A stretch of 64,000 nucleotides of DNA, taken from NCBI GenBank assembly GCA_021464415.1, contig CM038468.1, positions 26,131,325 to 26,195,324 of the forward strand. The letters run 5' to 3'. The notes under the pieces are model-generated. The model ran no database searches, had not been told where the DNA came from, and worked only from the letters and a program-made list of their open reading frames with translations. The stretch comes from Lonicera japonica (taxonomy: Eukaryota > Streptophyta > Magnoliopsida > Dipsacales > Caprifoliaceae). The position numbers were made by a program, and so were the translations under genes. Below, one piece after another: positions 36,268 to 48,394 of the stretch. Each line of letters starts with the position of its first letter. The first letter of the stretch is position 1.

Positions 36268-37424
36268 CTATAAAGTCTAAATATGTCTTAAGTTTATTCA
36301 TTTGACAAAAACTCGTTTGCTTATATATTTTTTGAGTCGTTTGAGATTAAATCTGAAGAATTACAAGCAAGCCAAGCCACCGAACCAACGCATTGAAGGA
36401 CTACATTGAGATAAATACGGTGAGCATTGGCATTTGAAGTTAATTTCACAGGTTGTGTTTTCACAAAAAAAATAAAATTGAGTCGAACTATTTTTTTACT
36501 ATTTTTGTTGGTATTTTTCTCGTGTTCATAATGTTTCTTGGGTAACCATTACCTTTTCAATTTAAATGTGTGGTTCCTTTTTTAACTTAAATGAAAATCC
36601 AAGCCATGTGTCATTTTTTAAATGGTTATTTAAGAATGAAAAAATGTTGGATCATTACACACATTTATAATATGGATCGGTCAGTCAAGGCTCGAAATTC
36701 AATTCTTAATTTTAAACCGGTACACCTTTTTGGTGTTAAACCAGTTCGGCCTTTAAATATGGATATCGTAATTTTATTGCAAGAATTTTGATTTAAGTAT
36801 TTTTAACCTTTTTCTAAAGAGAGTTGGTCTTTATATTTTATATAAAAAGACCCATAGGGTAAGAGGCATTTATACATGTTTTGAGAGAGTTTTTCAAATA
36901 TAAAATCCACTTTAGGCCTAGGGCTTCAATTCATTCCAAAGCAAGCGTTTTTTCTTTGAAGAATAAAACATATCTCAAAGTGCGTGTGATTTGTAAACGG
37001 TGTTAAAAAGATCGATGCTAGACCGTGGCATATGATTTGTTGTGACCTTAATCCTGTGATTTGAGGAGGGATTATACGCGCAGAAGGTGTAGATTTTTGT
37101 AGGTAGCTTGCGCGATTTAAGTTGTGTAAATCTGTACGATTTGTGATTAATCAAGTTTGTAAACTTTTGTGTATATGGCAGATTATTGAGAATTAGCCAT
37201 GCATTGTAAAGATACCTCATTAATTCTAATTTTTTCTTATCTGTTTATTTGCTTTATTAATTGTTGCACGCTCAAAAAGATTAAACATAATTTTTAGAAT
37301 TAAAATATATAGGCTTCTAGGGTTTAATTTCTAATTTGATTAAAATTTGTTTTGAGAATCCAATTAAATAACAAACCTAGGGTTAATTTGTTAATTGCTT
37401 CCACACACACGCCCAAGTTTTTTT
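36268..37424 (-). repeat. Dispersed 1.2-kb repeat, copy 3 (inverted)
   Basis: Reverse-complement of the 26985-28190 repeat, about 1157 bp. GCTAG occurs immediately on both sides (36263-36267 and 37425-37429), consistent with a 5-bp target duplication as left by LTR elements. That would make it a solo LTR, but its ends do not show clean TG and CA. Confidence 0.65.
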
Positions 37425-38855
37425 GCTAGCCAAAGGAAGGATAATGGTAAGTAAAGGTCCCACATCAATGTACAGTAAAGGATCTGAGGCCCCATCATTT
37501 ATGTATAAGGAGGAAAAAACCACCCCTCCAAATTATTAGAAAAATTAGGATCCCAATGGTTTGCTCTCTCAAGACTCTTTAGAGCTAGAAAAGACAGCAG
37601 GCCTAAACTCTGTCCAAATCACTCCAAATAAGGGCAGGGAAAAGAATAGAGTTTCAACGTTGTTTAGAATGTTCTACATGGGAGAATATGGTAAATCTGT
37701 TGCTACACATGTTGAAGAGATGGAAGAGAGGGCTAGAGAAGAAGTGAAAAATCTAATGAAAGAAATCATGAAAGCCGTCCAGGGAAATCCTAGTCATCAT
37801 TATGTTGCTAGACTAGTAAAGGATTTAGAATCACCCATGTCTTTCTTGGTTTAATGCTGATTTGTTCTACAAAGATTCAAGCTCCCAGCCTTGGAGTCGT
37901 TTAATGGTTCAAATAACCCAATAGATCATTAACAACAGTACTGATCATCATGGGATTGCAAGATGTTCTAGATGCAGTAATGTGCTGGTCTTTTGCTGCT
38001 ACACTAAAGGGATCAGCTCGTAGATGGTTTAATTCCTAACTCGATACAGGACTTTCAAGAGTTCGAAACCAAGTTCGTAGCTTATTTCATGGGAGGAAGA
38101 AAATACTCCACGCCCTCAGCCCACCTCTTCACTATCACAAAGAAATCTGATGATAGTTTAAAAAACTACTATCATAAGTTCAATCAAGAAAGCCTTATAA
38201 TAAGTGATTTAAATGATAGGATGGTAGTGGCGGCCTTCTTAGAAGGTGTAAGTTCCTCTTATTGCCTAATGACATTGACAAGGGAGGCTACAAGAACAAT
38301 ATTGTCAAACATTATAGAGGAATTAGATAAATAAATCAGGGCTGAGGAGCACCTTGGTGGAAGGAATTTGTTGGCTCTCTCTGATCTTATCCCTTCATGG
38401 AAGAAAGAGGGACGGGACACATCTTTGGCCACAAAGATAAGAAGAAGAAGGATCACGAAGACATGAACATCCCTAAAGCAAAGAAGAACCTCTAGTGGTA
38501 CATTCCTTTAACTCAAGCATAGATGGACCAATCCCAGAACCTAAAAAGATGAAGACCCCTAAAAGGAAAAAGGATACGTTCAAGTATTGCCAATCATAAA
38601 GACCATAGTTACAACATGGATCAGTACTAGAAGTTGAAGGAAGCTATTAAAAAACTCATCCAGAGAGGTCTGTACCATTAGTTGCTTGGAAAAATGATGA
38701 GAGATCTCTAAGGAATAACGGACAAAATAATGTAGAGGAAATCCTCATGATTGAAGAGGGGGTCTTCCTTATATGGTTCATGCAAAACATTTGGAAAGGC
38801 CTTTGCTAGGATGGCATAACTAAGTTATGCAAAGATAAATGTCTTCCATTTTAGA
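37425..38855 (+). pseudogene. Gypsy A gag remnant
   Basis: A frame at 37561-37854 with acidic, helix-rich sequence is followed, in shifted frames to about 38340, by a retrotransposon gag pattern. It includes a helix such as SARRWF, then FMGGRKYSTPSAHLFTITKK, and a leucine-rich stretch. Many stops and frame changes make this a pseudogene. The Lys-rich tail (about 38400-38600) is where nucleocapsid sequence would lie, but no intact zinc knuckle is seen. Confidence 0.7.
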
Positions 38856-39392
38856 TTGACCAAATATATGAAGGTGGAGGAATTAGGTTTTACATTCACC
38901 AACAAAGACCTAGAGGGGGTTAAAACTCCTCATAACGATCCCCTTGTGGTAACAGGTCTGGTAGGAAATCATAACATATATCGAACCTTGGTAGATACTA
39001 GTGCGACCTCTAATTTGATGTACTATAATACTTTCAAAGCCATGGGCTTAACCAAAGATCACCTTATTTCCTTTAATACTAATTTAGTGGGATTTTCTGA
39101 AGAAAGGACTAGAGCCCTGGGGATTATAAAATTTTCAATCATTTTGGGTATAGCTCAACAACAAATCACTACCATGCCAGAATTACTCATCCTTGAAGCC
39201 AGGTTATGTGTTTGCGGGATAGTTAAAATGCTGAAGCCCACTTATGTTATGATGGAAGATAGTAGCCCTCAATCAGAAGGGGAAAGGTTGGAGATAGACA
39301 CTTTGGACCCCAAAGATGAAGAAAGAAAAATTAGAGGAGACCTGCTCAAAGAACTAGAAGACTTAATCTTAGATCCAAGTAACATTTATTAA
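38856..39392 (+). pseudogene. Gypsy A aspartic protease remnant
   Basis: Open frame of 178 codons resembling the retropepsin region that follows gag in gypsy elements. The active-site area reads LVDTSATSNLM, where LVDTGSSSNLM-like sequence is usual: the catalytic Asp is kept but the Gly after Asp-Thr is changed. A LGIIKFSIILGI segment follows. The frame ends before any reverse transcriptase. Confidence 0.65.
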
Positions 39393-39786
39393 GTAGGGAG
39401 GCTCAAAGAGATAAAAATTAGTAATTTAGGGTTAAAAAGGCACAAGGTTGAAAAAGATGAGAATGGAAAAATTTGGCTAAGTGTTAATGGCCATTTATGG
39501 GTGATGAAGAGGTGTGCTTAATAGCCTAAATGACAAATCATGATGATGATTTATCCATTAGCCACACATTTCCCAAATGAAGACTCTATTCAAGTGGGCG
39601 TGACCTCTAGGCGACTGGGCGTGATCCTTCGATGCAAACGTGACACTTCAAATTAAAGGTTGGCCATACTTCGACTTATAGGGGTAATTAATTTTAAAAT
39701 TATTGAGAAAAGAAGGGCAAACAACCTTATTGGTAGGTCCGCTCCAAACTCTTTCGAGCCAAAAACAAAGATTAATGGGTAAATAA
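39393..39786. other. Gypsy A 3' untranslated remnant
   Basis: Non-coding DNA between the protease remnant and the 3' LTR fragment. Nothing recognised. Confidence 0.4.
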
Positions 39787-40063
39787 TCAAGGTGAATTTT
39801 GGTTAGATAAACTCAACAGGTCAAAGTCCAACATTGGAGCCCACGTTAGCAAGAGAACGGACTTTATTACTAACTTAACAGGTCTGCGTAAGGGTCATGA
39901 AGAGCTAAAGATCCCTCATGTGAACTTACTACCCACACGTTCGTAAGACTAACCGAAGACTATTGAGTGAAACAAAAGAGTTAATAGACCACCTAGAGGT
40001 CTGTAACAAAGTAATGTGATGGGGCAGTTAGTTACAATAGTGTACTATGATGGAGAAGTACAC
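39787..40063 (+). repeat. Truncated 3' LTR of gypsy A
   Basis: Matches 28449-28700. Similarity stops abruptly at GAAGTACACTG, where gypsy fragment B starts. Confidence 0.7.
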
Positions 40064-40900
40064 TGTTGAGGGAACACAAAAATAATGCCCATGACTTGGG
40101 CTAGCATATTCCTTTGGGCTTGGAGAATTATTTAGGCTCAATAACTATATTATATGAAGATCATCAAAAGAGAAAAATATTAGGCTTACAGCTTTGTTAT
40201 CATTACAGAGTAAATTTAATTTAGCCTAAAAAATTAGATGAAATTACAAAATGCTAATATAGGTGTCATGATATCATTATGCCGAGATGGTTGTCTCCAC
40301 GAATGAGCATAATACATCAATGGAAATACTCATATAGGTTGTTGTCTTCACGAATGAGCATGGTAATATTCTATTGTTCTTGCTTAGAACTTGTTTTATG
40401 GGGACCTTACCTAGTGGGGAGACGCGAAATAATTTTAGCACCCACAATTGGCGCTGTTTGTGGGAGTCCAAATTCCATTTCCAAGTTCTTACCAATTTCA
40501 TCTCGCATATTTTCATATAAAATAATTAACCTATCCTTTTTTGGGAAATTTACAACCATGGTTCAAACAAGGCGAACAATTAATAGTCCTCAAGCATTTC
40601 AGTCACAGCAACAAGGTGGTGATAGCATCCCACAAGTCCTATTAAGAGTTGATAACTGTATTCCACCCTCTGTCCAGACCAGAGGGCCAGTGGATAGCAA
40701 TTATAATGACCAAAGAACTACTACTGATGATTCCCAGAGTGAATTGACTAAGTTGATGTTAGAAAATCAGGCAATTCATTTGTTGCTTCAGGAGAACCTG
40801 AAGAAATTTGCTCTTCAAAATGATGAAGACGATACAAAAGCCTTTTCTACTTGCGGGTGGTACCCCTGAGAAACAGCACAACCTCACCAATCCAAATTAT
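40064..40900 (+). mobile_element. Ty3/gypsy fragment B (LTR and gag start)
   Basis: A likely LTR, 40064-40446, begins TGTTGAGGGAAC and ends AGCACCCACA. ATTGGCGCTGTTTGTGGGA (40447-40465) follows, the kind of sequence found at the start of plant gypsy internal regions. A gag-like start MVQTRRTINSPQAF opens at 40558 and runs to a stop at 40867-40869, with a Gln/Leu-rich helical part. Homology fades after about 40900. No second LTR is in the window. Confidence 0.6.
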
Positions 40901-41649
40901 TCCAACCTTGAGTTTAACTATCGAAATTCAAAAAGCGAATACAGGCTTGGAGTACTGAGCACTTTCATGATTATGTGTGTATGGTTCACGATATGGAGTA
41001 CACAGGCCTACAACTGTAAATACGCAAGTGGAAGGCCTAGCTCTACAGTGGAAATACTCGTATGGCTCTCATACACTTAAAAGAGAAGCTCGGGATTTAA
41101 CTTAGTTTATGTAAGTTCTACTTAATTTTAGCAATGTTTTTTTGTTATCGTTTAGTATAATATTTAATGTTGTGGTTGTCTTATTGTCTTAATAATTTGT
41201 GACATGGGACCCGTACATAAACCGCAGACCTAGTCACCTAATGATAGAGGTTTCATTTTAGACGGCCTTGGTGATTTACTACGATGTTGATGAGCCATAC
41301 TACCCAGACCACATACTTAGACAATTCAGTTGGGTAAAAAAATTTCGAGCATGCTAATGATTAAACTTGTAAAGATGATGTAGGGAAAGACGGCAAATAC
41401 ATACATGCTTGCCTAAAAAATCAACACTTAGCAGCTCAAGAATTAGCAGAATCATTTGTTGCCATGAATCACGCAGTGCACAGGCTCAATATACTTGGCA
41501 ATGAGAACCGAACTATATGGAGTGGTTTTTTAGGATCACCCATCCATATTTAAAAATGCCCGAACTAACAACTCCTAGAAGGATAAACAGTGCATATGAG
41601 GCCAATCTTGCTATGTTGGTAAGTACATGCCCAATAATCAATTATTTAT
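40901..41649. other. Unassigned DNA left of the MULE
   Basis: Plus-strand fragments around 41270-41540 look weakly protein-like in broken frames, but I cannot assign a family with confidence. The MULE target copy ATTATTTAT ends this stretch. Confidence 0.3.
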
Positions 41650-41850
41650 CGTATAATTGCAAATATTGACAATATACTTTGCCCCTTTTTTCCATTTTGG
41701 CCAATATACATTTTTTTTCACGAAAAAATCACTATACTCTCATTTTTTCCCCATCATTACCATTTCCTCTAATTAAACATAATGGATTCGCTAATGTCGC
41801 ACATTTTTAATGACATGGCTTCCCAATTTAGATAATTTTCACATTTGTAC
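41650..41850 (+). repeat. MULE left terminal inverted repeat
   Basis: About 200 bp, inverted relative to 47260-47460 with scattered mismatches. The inner limit is approximate. Confidence 0.85.
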
Positions 41851-41961
41851 TTCTAATGTGGTTTTTTTTTATTAAATGTATGGCATTAAAGCCCTAGAAA
41901 ATGTAGATTAGGGGAAATTTATTGCTCGAGTTTGAGAGAAAGCTGAGAGAGATTAAAGGAG

Positions 41962-42354
41962 ATGGCATCAAGAAGCTCATGTCATTGTGGTTATCCTGCC
42001 ATTATAAAGACTTAGTGGACAGTATCAAAAAACCCAGGTAGGAGATTCATTGGGTGTAGAAATTGGAGGTCCAAAGCTTCTTATGCATTTTTTGATTGGA
42101 TAGATCCAGATTCAATAGACTCTTGGATTACAAATTTACAAAGTAGCAATAAATGTTTGAAGAGCAAGATTGAAGATTTGAAGAAGGTGAATGGAGATTT
42201 GAAGAAAATTAATGATGATTTGAAGAAAAAGATTGGATATGTTAAGAATGATAAAGTCAAATGTAAAATTTGTTTTATGATTGTTGCATTACTTTTTATT
42301 TGGTTCAAGTTGTTTTATGCTTTTTGTATGGAGATTCTTGTATATTTGAAGTAA
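41962..42354 (+). pseudogene. GRF zinc-finger, coiled-coil, membrane-anchor protein
   Basis: Frame of 130 codons starting 112 bp inside the left TIR. The N-terminus has a GRF-type zinc-finger pattern (CHCGYPA, then NPGRRFIGCRNW, then FFDWID). GRF fingers bind single-stranded nucleic acid in characterised proteins. A Lys/Leu coiled coil (about residues 55-95) and a hydrophobic C-terminal segment (about residues 100-120) follow. Codon 18 is TAG (42013-42015), where the family usually has Ser or Thr before Trp-Thr. A Tyr replaces the expected last Cys ligand. Such small GRF proteins are common in plant genomes; a role in this transposon is only an inference. Confidence 0.65.
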
Positions 42355-43389
42355 AAAGGGATGCCTTGTTTTGACTTTGATGTGTATTTGCTCTGTTTTT
42401 CGTTTTTGCTGTTGTTGTTGTTATGTATATGCTCTATTTCTTGTATCGGTTGGTGATCATATAACAATCACCATATATATCTATGCACTGTTTCTATTTT
42501 TTGTATCAACTGGGCAGTTTTTAGCATTGGGAACTGAACACTTGCAACCACTAAACAAGTACTAGCATTGATAAATTAACACTTGCAACCATAAAAAAAC
42601 AAAGCACCATAGTGCAAAATTTATAAATAAAACATCCTTATCATCATTAATATTTCAACCACAAAAAAAGTCAAAATTGGTTTAACAATTACGATAACTA
42701 TATCATGAGCTATACCAAAAAGAGGCCATGAGCTATACCAAGAAAGGCCATATATACTACCCTAAGTTTTGACATATATATAACAAAAACAAAAAAACGT
42801 AAACTTGCTCTATATTTCCGCCATACTCCTTTTCCTTGATTCTTTAGTTTGAACACCTCATGATCTTGTACTGACTTGTCTGCTATAAGTCCCTTGTGTG
42901 CTTTGACTTCCTCTTGTGGTGACTTGGCTAACTTTAGTGTTTTGAGGTTGTTTTTTTTCCAGCATTACTTAAATTCTTAAACCATGAATGACATAGAAGC
43001 TGTAAGTATAATTTCAAATTAGTGTGTGATATTTGTAAAATTATTAAAACAAGCATATGTACAAGTCCATTACCTTTACATAGTTATCCCCTGTGCTTAG
43101 ATAAATATATACGCCAAAACCTTTTTGCATTTTCTCTTTAATAGTTGGTTTTACCTTGTTGCCACTTGAAGCATTAACATTCTTTAACTTTTAGAAGCAT
43201 TGGAAGCACTTGAAGTATCAACATTCTCTTTACTTTGGTGGCAATAAAAGCTTTGCCCTTCCCTTTGTAAATAGTTAAAGCAGCTTTCGTTGGTTTGTTC
43301 ACCATCCCTTGCCATCATGATAAACAGTTTCACATGATAAACAAATAATTTATAAATGAAGCACAAATGCAAAAGTACTTACCTTTTTT
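42355..43389. other. MULE spacer between convergent genes
   Basis: Includes the 3' ends of both MULE genes and an uncharacterised AT-rich middle. Minus-strand fragments near 43170-43330 may be the C-terminal tail of the transposase. Confidence 0.35.
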
Positions 43390-45450
43390 TTCCTTTTTGC
43401 ATAGTATCTTATTGTGGCCAAACTTTAAACAATTTTGGCACCTCATCTACCTTCCTTTTCTACTCACTTATGATGTCTTAGGCTCTTCATCTAGTCCCTT
43501 TCTTTTTTTTTTTTTGGTGTTCTAGGCATCCTCCTAGCACATGGTGGCAATATTAGATCAAAAGTTGTCTTTGGCTATATATTATCTCCATTTAATAGCT
43601 CCAAAACATGCTCATATGCCTTCATGTTAACCACATAGACAATTAAAAAATGGCAACATGGTATGCTTGAAAGTTGCCATGATCTACAAGTACAATAATA
43701 CTCTTTCATGTCAACCATATAACCAATTGCTCCTTATTTAACCTCAAATTTTGTATCCCCATTGTATGTTGCTCTCCAATACTAATATGTTAATTTGTTC
43801 TCTTATATTTTTTTCCTCACATTTGGGCAAAGAAAGTCCTGCCAATTTCCTACCATTTCCCTATTCTTTTATAACCTTATCATTATTGCCATCCTTATAT
43901 CCTATAGCATTGTTATGACTAGTTTCTGCCTAGCCTCAGTAATAGTCCCATTGAAGCATTCAGACATGTTGATCTCCATGGTATCATAAGCAAATCTTGG
44001 ATCAAAGAAAGCCCTGATCCAAGTTTAAGGTTTATGTTCAATCAAGTACTTGTGGGCATCTTTGTTAAGCTTCCTAATTTCTTTCATTACATCATCAAAC
44101 TCTTTACTCTTTAGGTGTTCCACTCCTTGCTGCCATTTAAAACAAGCTCTTAAAGATTGCCCCATTATGTTGTTTTCTAAAATTTATATAAATGTGCCTA
44201 GCATAACACCTATGCTTTACTTATGGTAATAATTTATAAATTGCAGGCACAAGACCTTTATGTTGGTCTGTTATCACTGTCCAACCATTGCCCTGACTTA
44301 AACCCATATCCTCAAGTAATAAATTAATGAACAGGACCAATAATCCTTGCCCTTTACTTCAACTATAGCCTAAGCAATTGGGATCATTTGATTGTTTCCA
44401 TCCCTTCCCACAGTAGATAATAGCTCAACTAACAAGTGAAATTAATAAAAACAGTCAATATGTGGCATTTATTAAAGTATATATGACAATGTGTATAGAA
44501 CTGGGCAAAGAAGTGTATATAGCAGTGTGTATAGAAGCTCACCCTAACAAAATGACTTTATAAAACAGCCATAAAGACTAATGACTAGTCTACAACTAAC
44601 CAACTAACCTTTTTTCACAACAGCAAAGCAAACAAACATCCTCTTAAAGTAATTTGGCTACTGAATACATCTTCTATCAACTTTAAACCTCATAGTACTT
44701 CCAAACTTGGACCTTTTAATTTCAGCACCACAATCCCATAGCTTAGCATAATGATGAGCCAATGAAGTTTTAACCTCCCCTAAAGCAATATGCCTTGCTC
44801 TAAAGCATTGCAAAATTATATATTAATGGCATACTTCTCCCAGACATCAGCCACAAAGTCCCTTAGCTTCCACTTTGGATTAGCAATAATCTTGGGTCCA
44901 TATGTTTTAGCTAACCACTTAGCATTGGTAACTGATAATTTAAATTTCCTTACATAGTTATGGACATTTTTATATGATTTGATTTAAGAAGAAGCTTTAT
45001 GTTGCATATAAGAAGCACATACCCTCCATGGACACCCTTCTGCATAAGTAGCAAGTAGCCTATGCTTATCATTTCTCGAAAATTTAATTGGATAACCATT
45101 AGATACAATATATGCAATCAAGCATTCCTTCAACTAGGCAGGGTTTACAAACCTTATTTCAAACATAGGTTTATTCTTATACTTTTCCACTTTTAGATCA
45201 AATATTGGAAAATTCTTCACCCTTGTTATGTCCCCCATCTTCATCTTCAACAGGTATGTCATAGTCACTGCTATCAACACAATCACTATTAAATTCATAT
45301 CCTTTTGCACCATCAGTTGCGTTGGGTTCTTCTTCATCACTATCACCACTATTTTGTTAAACATCACCATTATTTTGCTGCACATTTACTCCACCATCAC
45401 CACTATTTTGCTGTGCGAGTGTTTTAAGCACTTCTATTTTAGTTTTTAAA
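43390..45450 (-). pseudogene. MURA-like MULE transposase
   Basis: Reads on the minus strand in pieces. Around 45130-44850 is the N-terminal DNA-binding region (GYPIKFSRNDKHR, EGCPWRVCAS, KWLAKTYGPKI). Around 44400-44020 are pieces of the catalytic domain, with ACFKWQQGVEHLKS and FDDVMKEI motifs. At about 43695-43640 is a SWIM zinc finger (CTCRSWQLSSIPCCHF), and at 43440-43399 an intact zinc knuckle CQNCLKFGHNKILC. This order is standard for MURA-type transposases. Many stops and frame changes show it is dead. The acidic segment at 45385-45230 is a usual N-terminal feature. Confidence 0.85.
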
Positions 45451-47259
45451 TGTTTTACAAAATCTATGATATGGTGTAGTGTGTTCATTTGATTTGTCCA
45501 AAAACTCACTTAGAGCCCACTTTATTGTTGAATATTCTTACCATAAGCCTTTATGTTATTCTCAAGGGTTCATGTGATGGTTTACATTTTACAAAACGCT
45601 TATTTATGAGTTATTATACTTAATGGAATTGTTGATATGAGATTTCTTCTGTTGATTTCATGTTGATGTTATATTTGTCCAATGAAAATTATGGATATGG
45701 AAAAACTGTTTCTTAAATGAGCCAATTTATGAGTTATTGAGATTACACGTTGGCCCTAGTCCATGATCGGTCCCAGGTGCGGTCTTATTAGATGGAGCCA
45801 GAAGTTGAGACACGGTCTCCTCGGTGCAAGACCCAAAAATGTGCACAGAACTAAATGCAAACCTAGTGTATGCTTAGATAGTTACAATAGCTATAAGATT
45901 ATGACTCGAGGTTCATGAGATGAACATATATTAGTTAATTGTGCCATAGATTTTCATTGGACATTGGTATGTGTTATTCATGGGTTTTAAAAGTATCTTA
46001 GCATAATGAGATAAAGATTTCTTCCATAACTGTTATATATATGTGTATGGTTTTATTCCTCAGCCATTATATAAATACAAGATTTATCTTATAATTTTAC
46101 AAAAAGGATTTCTATGTATTGTTTTCACACAAAATCTGTTATATGGTTCTCACTGAGTCTGTTTGACCTACCCCGACTATTTTCCATCCAGATACTTTTG
46201 CAAGTTCTTCTGGGAGAGGGAAGAGAGAGGACGTTGCTCCATAGATTGCCTAAATACCACTACTTAATCACGGGTCCTTCATGATAGAAGAACCATCGCC
46301 CTTAAAGCTTTGTTAACAATATATGTATTGCTCTCATACTAGATCTTATGTAATTTTGTGGAGATTGTAAACTTTGTATTTGTGATCTCGTTGGAGGCTA
46401 ATTATTTAATTTTAGTAACTTTCTTATCTTATAAAAGCTTTGCATGAAATGGAAAATATTTTTACTTAATAGAAAATGGATTTTTAAGTCTCTTAAAAGA
46501 ATTATGTCTTGTTGATTGCCAACAACATACGGCACCCGTGATTAACCGGATCCCAAAGGGTAAATCTTGATGAAAACATTTTGGGGATCGTATTGCCTAG
46601 GTTAATTTTAGGGTTTTTATCAAAAACAATTTAAAGTTTGATAAGCGGAATTAAAACCCTAAGTCTAATCAATTTTACTGTCAAAACCTGTGTTGTGTTA
46701 TATAACAATTATATCAAGCAATGACACAAAAAGCAATCACACAACACCAGGAATTTACGAGGTATCCCTACTTGTGTAGGACTAATCTTCGGGACTAACC
46801 GATAGTGCTTCACTATGATCAAAACATAATTACAAACTCGATGACTTACAAAAATTGCTTCCCCATAATTTACGCAACAATCCCGTCAATTTCTTGAACG
46901 TAGAAATCCAACCGTAGTTGGCTTGGCGTAGAGCTTCCTGCTATTCCTATTTACCCGTTGCCTCCTTCCACGCACTTGATCACAATCATTCACCACCGTC
47001 TACGATCTACCTTATCGTGCGTTAGCCACTTTGCTCACCCCGTCTCCAATCGCTAATACTTAAACAATAATGGACGTAGCAATTACCTCCCTATTCTTGC
47101 AATGTGATATCCGATTGAAGGAGTTGAGATGGAAACCTAGCGTTTTGAACTCATTTTGTTACAGATTGAAGTTTATATTCTTTCTTTCTCATTTTAGCAT
47201 GTTCTTCCTTCTCTCTCCTATTTGTTTTGCATTTAAACGATAGTGTAAGAAGCACATTG
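45451..47259. other. MULE 5' part with possible inserted fragment
   Basis: About 1.8 kb before the transposase start, long for a MULE leader. The stretch around 46130-46290 (CCCGACTATTTTCCATCCAG and an AGAGGGAAGAGAGAGGA run) resembles pieces seen in plant LTR-element ends, so a retroelement fragment may sit here. No open frame. Confidence 0.35.
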
Positions 47260-47460
47260 GAAGTACACATATGAAAATTATCCAAGTTAGCAAGCCACGT
47301 CATTAAACAAACGCGCTACATTAGCATTTTGTTTATGCTTAATTAGACGGAATGTTAACGGTGGGATAAAATGAGAGTGCAATGGTTTTTTCATTAAAAA
47401 AGTATAATGGCCAAAGTGGAAAAACGGGCAAAGTACGTTGTCAATATTTGTAATTATTCC
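47260..47460 (-). repeat. MULE right terminal inverted repeat
   Basis: Partner of 41650-41850. Followed by the target copy ATTATTTAT at 47461-47469. Confidence 0.85.
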
Positions 47461-47469
47461 ATTATTTAT

Positions 47470-48394
47470 AATCATAAATATTAATTTGATTAGTAACTTA
47501 AGTTCGTATTTTCAAATGTGAAGTAACTAGATGTGGGCATGGCTATATCTTTGTTAGAAGGAGCGGTAGTTGCTGGATCAGTGGAGAATGTCTTGGCTTC
47601 TACTACTAAAGCATTAAATATTCTTAAGAAAACAAGAATGCCAGCCGAAGAAACACAACATGCCTGTAACTGATGAACGAAGGTTAAAGAATTAAAACGA
47701 ATATACAAATGCTCTCGCTCCTTCAAAAGGCAAGGAGTGTTAAAAGACATTTTTTGTGAACTCTATTGGCAACTAATTGCAAAAATATTTATGTAGTTGG
47801 TTGACAGTTAGGACACTTTGATTTTTGATTAGTTTGCTAATTTTTTCTTTTGAATTTATTGTGGTAGTTATAGTTAATGGACTTTTTTTTTTCTTAAATT
47901 TGAAGTAATCGTAGTTTGGTTAATACATGTTATATTTATGAGGTGGTTATTTTTGTACTTGAACATAGTATTAGCTTTACTGCTAGATTAATGAACATGA
48001 ATTATTTTCTGCCCAATTTTTGCTTTTACTCAGTGCCAAGGAAACAAATTTCCTTTAGTATACTTGACCATTAACCAACAAGTGCGCGCACAATGAAGGC
48101 TACTCGTTGGCATCACATATTCTTATTTGTTAGTGGATAAAATAGTGCAAAATTTAAAACATTAAAAGGACTAAGTAAGTGGCTCATAAGAAACATCTTT
48201 TCTATGATAAATATGATGATTGCCATTCATATATAAAAAGTTACATTTTTGAAATTTCACGATCCACAAAAACACCAACGTAATGACAACCATGAGATCT
48301 TTACAATTTAACGAACAAAAAATCATCACAAAGGACTTTCCAATCATTAGATTTTTTGCTTTGCCTATGATTAAATTTCGAAATAGCTAGAAAA
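47470..48394. other. Intergenic DNA right of the MULE
   Basis: A 44-codon plus-strand frame at about 47539-47673 (MAISLLEGAVVAGSVENVLA) looks protein-like, but I cannot assign it. The rest is AT-rich without features. Confidence 0.3.

Larger units (their letters stand above)
28449..40063 (+). mobile_element. Old Ty3/gypsy element A with nested insertions
   Basis: Two related direct segments, 28449-28700 and 39787-40063, mark the LTRs. Between them lie gag-like (about 37561-38500) and protease-like (38856-39392) remnants on the plus strand. No reverse transcriptase or integrase was found, so the element is internally deleted or naturally defective. A copia element (29563-36115) and a 1.16-kb repeat (36268-37424) sit inside it. 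The 3' LTR is cut short at 40063 by another gypsy fragment. Confidence 0.75.
41650..47460. mobile_element. MULE (Mutator-like) transposon
   Basis: Long terminal inverted repeats of about 200 bp. The left starts CGTATAATTGCAAATATTGA; the right, on the other strand, starts GGAATAATTACAAATATTGA. Similarity continues through CTTTGCCC, TTTTGGCC and a CTCTCATTTT motif. ATTATTTAT stands directly outside both ends (41641-41649 and 47461-47469), the 9-bp target duplication expected for MULEs. It carries a minus-strand MURA-like transposase pseudogene and a convergent plus-strand GRF zinc-finger gene. Length 5811 bp. Confidence 0.9.

Noticed and set aside
41641..47469. ATTATTTAT repeats as chance AT-rich matches
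   Set aside because: They abut both terminal inverted repeats exactly and have the length expected for MULEs, so I kept them as a target duplication.
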